Assembly (NCBI GenBank): GCA_034928145.1
Contig: JAYFPE010000038.1
Coordinates: 1-14,451, forward strand
Direction of reading: 5' to 3'
DNA: 14,451 nucleotides
DNA from: Pelethousia sp034928145
GTDB lineage: Bacteria; Bacillota; Clostridia; Christensenellales; CAG-138
Shown here: positions 1 to 6,395 of the stretch, one piece after another
How the letters are laid out: each line of letters starts with the position of its first letter
How positions within the stretch are numbered: the first letter of the stretch is position 1
Made by a program: the position numbers and the translations under genes
The notes under the pieces: model-generated
Told to the model about the DNA's origin: nothing
Databases searched by the model: none
Seen by the model: only the letters and a program-made list of their open reading frames with translations

Positions 1-492
1 GTCGCCATGCGCGTGTACGAAGCGGGCGGCCTGTAGCTTGCGAAGCAGCTCTTCGGCATTGCGGCCTATGCCCATGTCGTTTATCTCGTAAAGAACGACC
101 TCGGCATTTGGATTCAACACGAAGGTAGCCCTAAGCGCCTGACCGAGGGATTCTTCCAGCACGCCGAACTGGCGCGCGAGGTTCCCCGTAGGATCCGCAA
201 GCATGGGATATGGAATCGACCGAATGGTTTCAGAAGCATCGGCCCAGGCTTTATGGACAAAGTGCGTGTCTTCGCTTACGGAATATACCTGGCAGTCTTC
301 CTTGGCAAAGCTTTCATAAAGCTCGGCAAGGTCTTTGAGCTCCGTAGGACAGACGAAAGTAAAGTCGGCGGGGTAAAAGAATAGAACGGACCAATGGCCC
401 AATAGGTCGTTACGGGTAAGCTCTCCAAAGGTTCCAGTTTGATAATAGGATACTTTGAAATCTTGCGGCGTAAAATGAATAAGATTGTTCAT
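1..492 (-). CDS. ahpC: AhpC-type 2-Cys peroxiredoxin, C-terminus beyond window
   Basis: Thiol peroxidase that reduces hydrogen peroxide and organic hydroperoxides in the cytoplasm. Translating the minus strand from the ATG at 492-490 gives an uninterrupted 164 residues up to the window edge. FYPADFTFVCPTE (residues 39-51) carries the peroxidatic Cys48 with the Pro41/Thr45 pocket. The AhpC signature SEDTHFVHKAW lies at 73-83 and the conserved active-site Arg is Arg121 in LRATFVLNP. E. coli AhpC is 187 residues, so about 25 are missing here, including the region where the resolving Cys (VCP motif) would be; its presence cannot be judged. GAAAGGAG ends 9 bases before the ATG. The gene is divergent from the repeat-peptide gene at 737. 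Family assignment is secure; the electron donor (AhpF, thioredoxin or other) is unknown. Confidence 0.95.
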   Translation of the reverse strand, partial: MNNLIHFTPQDFKVSYYQTGTFGELTRNDLLGHWSVLFFYPADFTFVCPTELKDLAELYESFAKEDCQVYSVSEDTHFVHKAWADASETIRSIPYPMLADPTGNLARQFGVLEESLGQALRATFVLNPNAEVVLYEINDMGIGRNAEELLRKLQAARFVHAHGD

Positions 493-535
493 CTGCGAAA
501 GCTCCTTTCAGAAAGATCCATTTGATAGTATTAGC

Positions 536-575
536 ATTATACAATAATTATAGAAGTACGCTTGGCGGAAAACAA
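536..575 (-). promoter_or_regulatory. Probable sigma-A promoter of ahpC
   Basis: Read on the minus strand, a TTGTTT -35 box (575-570) is followed by a 17-bp spacer and a perfect TATAAT -10 box (552-547). A second TATAAT lies just downstream (541-536) and could give an alternative start. Transcripts would begin roughly 40-55 bases before the ahpC ATG. Assigned from motif and spacing only. Confidence 0.7.
539..553. promoter_or_regulatory. Possible PerR-type operator over the ahpC -10 box
   Basis: ATACAAT-A-ATTATAG matches the PerR box consensus TTATAAT-N-ATTATAA at 11 of 14 positions and covers the upstream -10 box of the ahpC promoter, where a repressor would act. PerR commonly controls ahpC in Firmicutes. 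The region is AT-rich, so a chance match is quite possible. Confidence 0.35.
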
Positions 576-606
576 GCCGCTTTTTCGCGAACAATGCAAG
601 TTTGGG

Positions 607-632
607 TTTGACAGATTCAGGAATCTGTCAAA
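607..632. repeat. Perfect 12-bp inverted repeat, candidate operator
   Basis: TTTGACAGATTC (607-618) and GAATCTGTCAAA (621-632) are exact inverted copies separated by AG. The element lies between the two divergent promoters, about 31 bp from the -35 box of ahpC and 16 bp from the -35 box of the repeat-peptide gene. Its size and symmetry fit a site for a dimeric regulator. I do not recognise the regulator. It contains TTGACA on both strands, but no good -10 box lies at the right distance. Confidence 0.6.
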
Positions 633-648
633 TTCGGCTAAAAACGGC

Positions 649-677
649 TTGCAGTACCCTGACGGATTCTATATACT
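649..677 (+). promoter_or_regulatory. Probable sigma-A promoter of the repeat-peptide gene
   Basis: TTGCAG (649-654), a 17-bp spacer and TATACT (672-677) form a good vegetative promoter. Transcription would start about 50 bases before the ATG at 737. The bases just upstream of the -35 box, AAAAACGGC, closely match the AAAAAGCGGC upstream of the -35 box of ahpC on the other strand. Confidence 0.7.
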
Positions 678-736
678 TTAATTGTAATATACTTGGTTGC
701 GCATAATAACGGATAGAAGGAGGTGCGAATACAACC

Positions 737-937
737 ATGGCTGAAAAGAAATCTTATGGCCTCACCAACATGAACAGCATGACCGATCAAGATGACAAGA
801 CATGTGCCTTGGCTGACATGAATTGTGTCGGTGAAGAAGAAGCGGTCGATTGCGCTCTGACCGATATGAATTGCCTCGGCAAAGAGGATGATACCACCTG
901 CGGTCTTACCAACATGAACTGCGAAGAAGAAGAATAA
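737..937 (+). CDS. Small acidic peptide of four 16-residue Cys-pair repeats, function unknown
   Basis: A 66-residue peptide I do not recognise. AAGGAGGTG lies 9 bases before the ATG, and a good promoter is upstream. From residue 7 it is built of four units with a period of exactly 16 residues: YGLTNMNS (7-14), CALADMNC (23-30), CALTDMNC (39-46) and CGLTNMNC (55-62). The consensus is C-[AG]-L-[TA]-[DN]-M-N-C followed by an acidic linker of about eight residues. Units 2-4 each hold a C-x6-C pair, six Cys in all; the first unit has Tyr and Ser in their place. There are 17 Asp/Glu against 4 Lys. No signal peptide or hydrophobic segment is visible, so it is probably cytoplasmic. The repeats differ at many synonymous positions while the residues are kept, which argues for a selected protein. 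Possible roles are metal or redox buffering, or a modified peptide precursor; none is shown. Confidence 0.85.
   Translation: MAEKKSYGLTNMNSMTDQDDKTCALADMNCVGEEEAVDCALTDMNCLGKEDDTTCGLTNMNCEEEE
755..934 (+). repeat. Four tandem 48-bp coding repeats (last unit shorter)
   Basis: The units start at 755, 803, 851 and 899, a constant step of 48 bases, and encode the C-x6-C repeats of the small peptide. They differ at the nucleotide level (Cys TGT or TGC, Leu TTG, CTG or CTT, Asp GAC or GAT) although the protein motif is conserved, so this is an old duplication kept by selection and not a recent slippage tract. Confidence 0.85.
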
Positions 938-1237
938 AAACCATCTCAACCCAAACGACCGTCTCTCATCGCATAAAACCTGAATCCCATACATAGTATT
1001 AAGCGTAGTGCACTACGCTTAATATTTGTAGCAATCCCTGCATGCTATCCCTTATGGTTTCTGCAGCTTTTGTATGCGCTCGGCGCTGCAAACGGCTTAA
1101 CCCAAATGCTTTTTGACGACCTATCGAATCTGTCTAATGACTTTAATGTCGGTTTTTGTTACAGTCAATTTAGAGTCGCAACCGAGTATTTATATCACGC
1201 AATCATATAAATAAATAAACAGGAGGGAACTTTTGTC
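938..1237. other. 300-bp intergenic region before glpK
   Basis: No convincing gene lies here. It holds the 28-bp palindrome at 997-1024, a hairpin with 6-bp arms TGCAGC (1062-1067) and GCTGCA (1085-1090), and the glpK leader. I cannot fix the glp promoter. A weak candidate is TATTTA at 1187-1192 with no good -35 box at standard spacing. I see no recognisable GlpP antiterminator target. Confidence 0.5.
997..1024. terminator. 28-bp perfect palindrome, possible terminator
   Basis: Bases 997-1010 (TATTAAGCGTAGTG) and 1011-1024 are exact inverted copies with no spacer. As RNA it would form a 12-bp stem with a TGCA tetraloop, 60 bases after the repeat-peptide stop. The following bases are AT-rich (ATTTGTAG) but not a T run, so termination is plausible but not certain. 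A perfect palindrome could also be a protein binding site. Confidence 0.5.
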
Positions 1238-2734
1238 ATGGCAAAGTACGTAATGGCTCTTGACTCAGGCACCACTTCCAACAGATGTATTCTGTTCAAC
1301 GAAAAGGGAGAAATGTGCAGCGTAGCGCAGAAGGAGTTCACCCAGTATTTCCCGAAGCCCGGTTGGGTCGAGCATGACGCCAACGAGATCTGGGCAACGC
1401 AATTGGGCGTAGCGACAGAGGCAATGCAAAAAATCGGCGTAAAGGCATCGGATATTGCCGCCATCGGTATTACCAACCAAAGAGAAACCACCGTTGTGTG
1501 GGATAAGAATACCGGCGAGCCCGTCTTCCACGCCATCGTTTGGCAGTGCCGCCGCACCGCCGAGTACTGCGATAGCCTGAAGGCAAAGGGCCTGACCGAT
1601 ACGTTCCGCGCAAAGACCGGCCTTGTGATCGACGCCTATTTCTCCGGCACCAAGCTCGCCTGGATTTTGGATAACGTACCCGGCGTGCGCGAGAGAGCTG
1701 AAAAGGGCGACCTGTACTTCGGCACAATTGAAACCTGGCTGATGTGGAAGCTTTCCGGCGGCAAGGTGCACGCTACCGATTATTCCAACGCTTCCCGTAC
1801 CATGCTTTTCAACATCAACACCCTCGAATGGGACAACGAGATCCTCAAGGAGCTCAACATCCCCGCCTGCATGCTGCCCAAGGCGATGCCTTCCAGCGGA
1901 ATCTTCGGCTATTCCGATCCGCAATTCTTCGGCGGCGCGATTGCCATGGCCGGCGCTGCCGGCGACCAGCAGGCCGCCCTGTTCGGCCAAACCTGCTACA
2001 AACCCGGCGAAGCCAAGAACACCTACGGCACGGGCTGCTTCATGCTGATGAATACCGGCGAAAAGCCCGTATTCTCCAAGAACGGGCTGGTGACCACCAT
2101 TGCCTGGGGCTTGGACGGCAAGGTCGAATATGCCTTGGAGGGCTCCATCTTCGTGGCGGGCGCCGCCATCCAGTGGCTGCGCGATCAGCTGAAGGTCCTC
2201 GACGCCTCCCCCGATTCCGAATACATGGCCCGCAAGGTACCCGATACCAACGGCTGCTATGTGGTTCCCGCCTTTACCGGCCTTGGCGCGCCCCACTGGG
2301 ACCAGTACGCGCGCGGCACCATCGTTGGCCTGACCCGCGGCTGCAACAAGTATCACATCATCCGTGCGACCCTGGATAGCCTTGCCTATCAGGTAAACGA
2401 CGTATTGACCGCCATGAAGGCCGATTCCGGCATCGAGCTTGCCGCGCTCAAGGTTGACGGCGGCGCGTGCGCCAACGACTATCTCATGCAGACCCAGGCG
2501 GACATCATTGGCGCCCCCGTCATGCGGCCCACCTGTGTTGAAACCACCGCTATGGGCGCCGCATATCTGGCGGGCCTGGCAGTCGGCTATTGGGCCAGCA
2601 AGGAAGACGTTGTCAAGAACTGGGCAATCGATAAGACTTTCAAGCCCGAGATTGAAGAAGCTGACAGGGCCGCCCGCATCAAGGGCTGGAACAAGGCTGT
2701 CAAGTGCGCCTATGGCTGGGCCAAGGAAGACTAG
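1238..2734 (+). CDS. glpK: Glycerol kinase
   Basis: Phosphorylates glycerol to sn-glycerol 3-phosphate with ATP in the cytoplasm, trapping glycerol taken up by GlpF. The protein has 498 residues against 502 in E. coli. Visible FGGY-family features are the N-terminal phosphate loop DSGTTSNRCILF (9-20), ITNQRETTVVW (78-88), the TDYSNASRTMLFNI segment (180-193), the catalytic Asp243 in AGDQQAALFGQ (241-251) and the ATP-site segment GTGCFMLMNTG (264-274). AGGAGGG sits 10 bases before the ATG. It is the first gene of the glycerol operon; glpF follows after 58 bases. The loop just before the catalytic Asp reads DPQFFG, where low-GC Gram-positive enzymes activated by HPr have YHFFG, so the phosphorylatable His appears to be Gln229. 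Confidence 0.97.
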   Translation: MAKYVMALDSGTTSNRCILFNEKGEMCSVAQKEFTQYFPKPGWVEHDANEIWATQLGVATEAMQKIGVKASDIAAIGITNQRETTVVWDKNTGEPVFHAIVWQCRRTAEYCDSLKAKGLTDTFRAKTGLVIDAYFSGTKLAWILDNVPGVRERAEKGDLYFGTIETWLMWKLSGGKVHATDYSNASRTMLFNINTLEWDNEILKELNIPACMLPKAMPSSGIFGYSDPQFFGGAIAMAGAAGDQQAALFGQTCYKPGEAKNTYGTGCFMLMNTGEKPVFSKNGLVTTIAWGLDGKVEYALEGSIFVAGAAIQWLRDQLKVLDASPDSEYMARKVPDTNGCYVVPAFTGLGAPHWDQYARGTIVGLTRGCNKYHIIRATLDSLAYQVNDVLTAMKADSGIELAALKVDGGACANDYLMQTQADIIGAPVMRPTCVETTAMGAAYLAGLAVGYWASKEDVVKNWAIDKTFKPEIEEADRAARIKGWNKAVKCAYGWAKED

Positions 2735-2792
2735 TCTTACCCCGTAATATCCGCGTACCCTATCATATTTCATTTATTTTAGGAGGTTTACC

Positions 2793-3506
2793 ATGCTACC
2801 TTATATCTGCGAGTTCCTCGGCACAATGATGCTCATCCTTCTGGGTGACGGCGTTGTTGCAAACGTCACGCTGAACAAGTCCGGCATGAAGGGCGCCGGC
2901 TCCATCCAGATCACGCTCGCATGGGGCCTTGCCGTTATGATTCCCGCCTTCATCTTCGGCAGAGGGTCCGGCGCAAGCTTCAACCCCGCGCTGACCATTG
3001 CCCTGGCGGTGGACGGCTCCGTTGCCTGGTCGACGGTGCCCGGCTACATCATCGCCCAGATGGCAGGCGCTTTCGTAGGCGCATGCCTGGTATATGCCCT
3101 CTTTAAGGATCATTTCGACGCGACCGAAGATCCCGGCACGAAGCTTGGCGTATTCTCCACCGGCCCGTCCATCCCCAATACGTTCCGCAACATCCTTGCC
3201 GAAGCCATCGCCACCTTCGTGCTGGTATTCGCCATCAAGGGTCTCGGCCAGGTATCCGGCACTGACGAAGCCGTTGGCAAGCTCCTTGTGTTCGGCATCA
3301 TCGTGTCCTGCGGCATGAGCTTCGGCGGTCTCACCGGCTATGCCCTGAACCCGGCCCGTGACCTTGGCCCCCGCCTTGCGCACGCCGTGCTGCCCATCAA
3401 GGGGAAGGGCTCGAGCAACTTCAAGTATGGTCTGGTTGTGCCCATCATCGGGCCCATCATCGGCGCCCTGGTCGCCGTGCTTCTCAACAGCGTCATTCCC
3501 TGGTAA
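2793..3506 (+). CDS. glpF: Glycerol uptake facilitator, aquaglyceroporin family
   Basis: MIP-family channel giving passive entry of glycerol across the cytoplasmic membrane. The 237 residues show the expected hydrophobic segments, about six, and the two half-membrane NPA loops: FNPALTIAL (63-71) and LNPARDLGPR (185-194). Asp190 directly after NPAR is the mark of glycerol-conducting members over water-only aquaporins. AGGAGG lies 6 bases before the ATG. It follows glpK, the reverse of the common glpF-glpK order. The first NPA loop reads GASFNPALT where many facilitators have GAHLNPAVT, so the usual His is Ser62. The family is certain; the substrate is inferred from the kinase next door and the NPARD motif. 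Confidence 0.95.
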   Translation: MLPYICEFLGTMMLILLGDGVVANVTLNKSGMKGAGSIQITLAWGLAVMIPAFIFGRGSGASFNPALTIALAVDGSVAWSTVPGYIIAQMAGAFVGACLVYALFKDHFDATEDPGTKLGVFSTGPSIPNTFRNILAEAIATFVLVFAIKGLGQVSGTDEAVGKLLVFGIIVSCGMSFGGLTGYALNPARDLGPRLAHAVLPIKGKGSSNFKYGLVVPIIGPIIGALVAVLLNSVIPW

Positions 3507-3548
3507 GCTGAAAACTGCCCTCTTTGGGCGCAATCATCCCTAAGCAAC

Positions 3549-3598
3549 AAGCCGGGCAGTCTGACTTGCTTCATTGGCTGATGAAGGCTGCCTGGCTT
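3549..3598 (+). other. Long two-part hairpin between glpF and the dehydrogenase genes
   Basis: An outer stem pairs AAGCCGGGCAG (3549-3559) with CTGCCTGGCTT (3588-3598), 11 bp with one G-T pair. An inner stem pairs CTTCAT (3569-3574) with ATGAAG (3581-3586). Only three T residues follow (3597-3599), so it is not a standard terminator. It could lower read-through or set an mRNA processing boundary between the transport/kinase genes and the dehydrogenase genes. The rest of the 171-bp gap shows only the ribosome binding site AAAGGAG at 3661-3667. Confidence 0.55.
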
Positions 3599-3677
3599 TG
3601 CCTATGCTTAATTCCCCGTAAACTTCGCAAAATAATGGGGTGCGGACGCGAATTCTTATCAAAGGAGTGGTTCATCT

Positions 3678-5114
3678 GTGTATGATATCATAATCATCGG
3701 CGCCGGCGTAACCGGCTGCTCGGTAGCGCGTTTCCTTTCGCGCTATAAGGCCAAGGTTCTGGTGCTGGAAAAAGCGGAAGACGTATGCTGCGGCACCTCG
3801 AAAGCGAATAGCGCCATCGTCCATGCGGGCTTTGATGCGGCGGCAGGGAGCCTTATGGCAAAAATGAACGTTGCCGGCAACCTGATGTTTCCGGATCTGG
3901 CCAAAGAGCTTGATTTTGACTTCATCCAAAACGGCAGCCTCGTGGTCTGTATGAATGAAGAAGATATGCCGCGCCTTCAGGCGCTTTATGAAAATGGGCT
4001 TAAAAACGGGGTAAAGCACCTCGAAATCATCAGTAGAGAGCGTTTAAGGGAAATAGAGCCCAACATTAGCCCGGACGCCGTCGCTGCGCTTTGGGCGCCT
4101 ACAGCCGGCATCGCCTGCCCGTTTGGGCTCACAATCGCCCTGGCGGAAAACGCGAATACAAACGGGGTGGAATTCCGCTTCGATACAGAAGTTACAGCTC
4201 TTACGCCCAAAGATGGCGGATGGATCGTGCAGACCCGCAAGGGCGCGATCAATACAAAATATGTGGTCAATGCCGCGGGCCTGTATTCCGATGTGTTCCA
4301 CAACATGGTCAGCGCGAAAAAAATACGCATAACCCCCAGGCGCGGCGATTACTGCCTGCTAGACCGCACGACGGGCGGCTTCGTAAAGCACACCATATTC
4401 CAGCTTCCCAGCAAGTACGGAAAAGGCGTGCTGGTAAGCCCAACGGTTCACGGCAACATTATCGTTGGGCCCACGGCTATCGATATAGAAGATAAGGAAG
4501 GCACCAATACGACGGCGGCCGGGCTCGACGAGCTGATCGAAAAGGCGGGCGATACGGTAAGCGGCCTGCCGATCCGCCAGGTGATAGCGAGTTTTGCGGG
4601 CCTTCGCGCCCATGAAGCCGGCCACGAGTTCATCATCGGCGAGGCAGAAGACGCGCCGGGCTTTATTGATTGCGCCGGTATCGAATCTCCGGGGCTCGTT
4701 TCCTCCCCCGCCATTGGCCTCACGGTTGCCGATCTGTTGCGGGACAAGATGGATTTGCAACCCAACGAAGCGTATTGCGGTAAACGCACGGGCTTGCTGA
4801 ACCCCAGCAAGCTCTCGAGGGAGGATCGGGCGGCGCTTATCAGGAGGAGCCCCGCCTATGGCAGGATCATCTGCCGTTGTGAAAGTATTTCCGAAGGCGA
4901 GATCCTGGATGCCATCCACCGCCCGCTGGGGGCGAGGAGCCTGGATGCGGTCAAACGGCGTACCCGCGCGGGCATGGGGCGCTGCCAGGCCGGCTTTTGC
5001 TCGCCCCGAACCATGGAGATTCTAGCGCGCGAGCTCCGGGTGGATCAGAGCGAGATAACAAAATGCGGCGGTGATTCCCGGCTGATTGTGGGCGTCATCA
5101 AAGACCGGGTATAG
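3678..5114 (+). CDS. GlpA-like FAD-dependent glycerol-3-phosphate dehydrogenase with BFD-like [2Fe-2S] domain
   Basis: Probable catalytic subunit oxidising glycerol 3-phosphate to dihydroxyacetone phosphate. The start is GTG, with AAAGGAG ending 10 bases before it, and the protein has 478 residues. The N-terminal dinucleotide fold is YDIIIIGAGVTG (2-13), followed by a DAO-type FAD domain to about residue 370, including the region SKANSAIVHAGFD (41-53) and the late FAD segment CAGIESPGLVSSPAIG (332-347). The C-terminal part (about 395-450) is a BFD-like cluster domain with Cys399, Cys401, Cys436 and Cys441 in a CxC...CxxxxC pattern. The next gene follows 13 bases after the stop. Position after glpK-glpF makes glycerol 3-phosphate the likely substrate, but the family includes other 2-hydroxyacid and amino-acid oxidases, and I infer the substrate from context. 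Confidence 0.85.
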   Translation: MYDIIIIGAGVTGCSVARFLSRYKAKVLVLEKAEDVCCGTSKANSAIVHAGFDAAAGSLMAKMNVAGNLMFPDLAKELDFDFIQNGSLVVCMNEEDMPRLQALYENGLKNGVKHLEIISRERLREIEPNISPDAVAALWAPTAGIACPFGLTIALAENANTNGVEFRFDTEVTALTPKDGGWIVQTRKGAINTKYVVNAAGLYSDVFHNMVSAKKIRITPRRGDYCLLDRTTGGFVKHTIFQLPSKYGKGVLVSPTVHGNIIVGPTAIDIEDKEGTNTTAAGLDELIEKAGDTVSGLPIRQVIASFAGLRAHEAGHEFIIGEAEDAPGFIDCAGIESPGLVSSPAIGLTVADLLRDKMDLQPNEAYCGKRTGLLNPSKLSREDRAALIRRSPAYGRIICRCESISEGEILDAIHRPLGARSLDAVKRRTRAGMGRCQAGFCSPRTMEILARELRVDQSEITKCGGDSRLIVGVIKDRV

Positions 5115-5127
5115 GAGGGAAGCGGCC

Positions 5128-6393
5128 ATGAAACATTACGACATTGTGATCATCGGCGGCGGCCCTGCGGGCCTTGCCGCCGCGGTGGCTGCCTATGATG
5201 CCGGCATCAGGAGCATCCTTATCCTGGAACGCGACAAGGAGCTGGGCGGTATCCTGAACCAGTGTATCCACAACGGCTTTGGGCTTCATACATTTAAAGA
5301 GGAGCTCACGGGCCCGGAATATGCCGCCAGGTATATTGCCAAGGTCAAAGAGCGGGGAATCGATACGCTGCTCAACACCATGGTCATGGAGATAGGCGGC
5401 GATAAGCTGATTACCGCGATGAACCGGGAAGACGGCATTCTCGAAATTCAGGCCAAGGCTATCGTCCTGGCCATGGGCTGCCGCGAACGCAGCCGCGGCG
5501 CGCTGAATATCCCCGGTTACCGTCCGGCCGGCATTTATTCCGCAGGCACGGCGCAGCGTCTGGTGAACATGGAAGGCTTCATGCCCGGCCGGGAGATCGT
5601 TATCCTAGGCAGCGGCGATATCGGCCTGATCATGGCGCGCCGCATGACGCTCGAAGGCGCAAAAGTAAAGGTGGTCGCCGAGCTTTTGCCCTATTCCGGC
5701 GGTTTGAAGCGCAACATCGTACAATGCCTGGATGATTTCGATATTCCCCTTAAGCTTAGCCACACCGTAGTCGATATCCAGGGCAAAGAACGGGTAGCGG
5801 GCGTTACGATCGCGGCCGTGGATGAACGGGGCAAGCCTATTCCCGGCACCGAAGAGCATTACGACTGCGATACGCTGCTGCTCTCTTGCGGCCTTATCCC
5901 GGAAAATGAGCTTTCCAGAACCATGGGCGTTGCTTTGAACCCGATTACGAACGGGCCGGCCGTCAATCAAAGCCTGGAGACGTCGATCCCCGGCGTGTTT
6001 GCAGCCGGCAACGTATTGCATGTGCATGACCTGGTCGACTTTGTGTCTGAGGAGGCGGTTGCCGCAGGGCGCGCTGCCGCACGATATGTGCAGGCCGGAT
6101 GTGAAAGCGGCGTGCAGCAAGCCGTTTCCGTAACCTATGCGGGCGGCCCCCGCTATACCGTGCCCGGCACGATCGACCCGTCCCATGTCGCAGAGGCGAT
6201 CACGGTGCGTTTCCGTGTGGGCTGCGTAATGAAGGATCAATACATCAACGTTTACCTGGATGGCGAGCGTGTGGCGCACCGCAAGCGGCCTATTATGGCG
6301 CCGGGCGAAATGGAAGAGGTAAAGCTGACCCGCGCCATGTTCGATGCGCATCCGGGGCTTACATCCATTTGCATCAAGGTAGAGGAGGCGTAG
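5128..6393 (+). CDS. FAD/NAD(P)-dependent oxidoreductase, second subunit of the dehydrogenase complex
   Basis: A 421-residue pyridine nucleotide-disulfide-type flavoprotein. The start is the ATG at 5128 because AGGAGGG lies 8 bases before it; an upstream in-frame ATG at 5086 lies inside the previous gene. It has two Rossmann folds, IIGGGPAGLAAA (8-19) for FAD and VILGSGDIGLIMARR (158-172) for NAD(P), and the late FAD motif PGVFAAGNV (288-296). LGGILNQCIHNGFG (39-52) holds a Cys, but there is no CxxxxC redox disulfide, so it is not a thioredoxin-reductase-like enzyme. A C-terminal extension (about 330-421) is of the kind seen in opine and sarcosine oxidase relatives. It probably passes electrons between the GlpA-like subunit and NAD(P) or a membrane acceptor; the direction is not visible in the sequence. 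Confidence 0.85.
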   Translation: MKHYDIVIIGGGPAGLAAAVAAYDAGIRSILILERDKELGGILNQCIHNGFGLHTFKEELTGPEYAARYIAKVKERGIDTLLNTMVMEIGGDKLITAMNREDGILEIQAKAIVLAMGCRERSRGALNIPGYRPAGIYSAGTAQRLVNMEGFMPGREIVILGSGDIGLIMARRMTLEGAKVKVVAELLPYSGGLKRNIVQCLDDFDIPLKLSHTVVDIQGKERVAGVTIAAVDERGKPIPGTEEHYDCDTLLLSCGLIPENELSRTMGVALNPITNGPAVNQSLETSIPGVFAAGNVLHVHDLVDFVSEEAVAAGRAAARYVQAGCESGVQQAVSVTYAGGPRYTVPGTIDPSHVAEAITVRFRVGCVMKDQYINVYLDGERVAHRKRPIMAPGEMEEVKLTRAMFDAHPGLTSICIKVEEA

Positions 6394-6395
6394 CT

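Noticed and set aside
607..654. TTGACA inside the inverted repeat as a -35 box
   Set aside because: No acceptable -10 box lies 16-18 bp downstream on either strand. The better promoters are at 649-677 and 575-547.
1265..2773. Long open frame antisense to glpK (502 codons)
   Set aside because: It is an effect of GC-rich codon use in glpK. It has no ribosome binding site or recognisable domain, and glpK on the other strand is unmistakable.
5086..5127. Upstream start for the second flavoprotein
   Set aside because: The ATG at 5086 lies within the preceding gene without a ribosome binding site. The ATG at 5128 has AGGAGGG and begins directly with the FAD fold.
6369..6395. Upstream start for the DUF1667 protein
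   Set aside because: The start at 6396 is preceded by AGAGGAGG and gives the usual N-terminus just before the first Cys motif.
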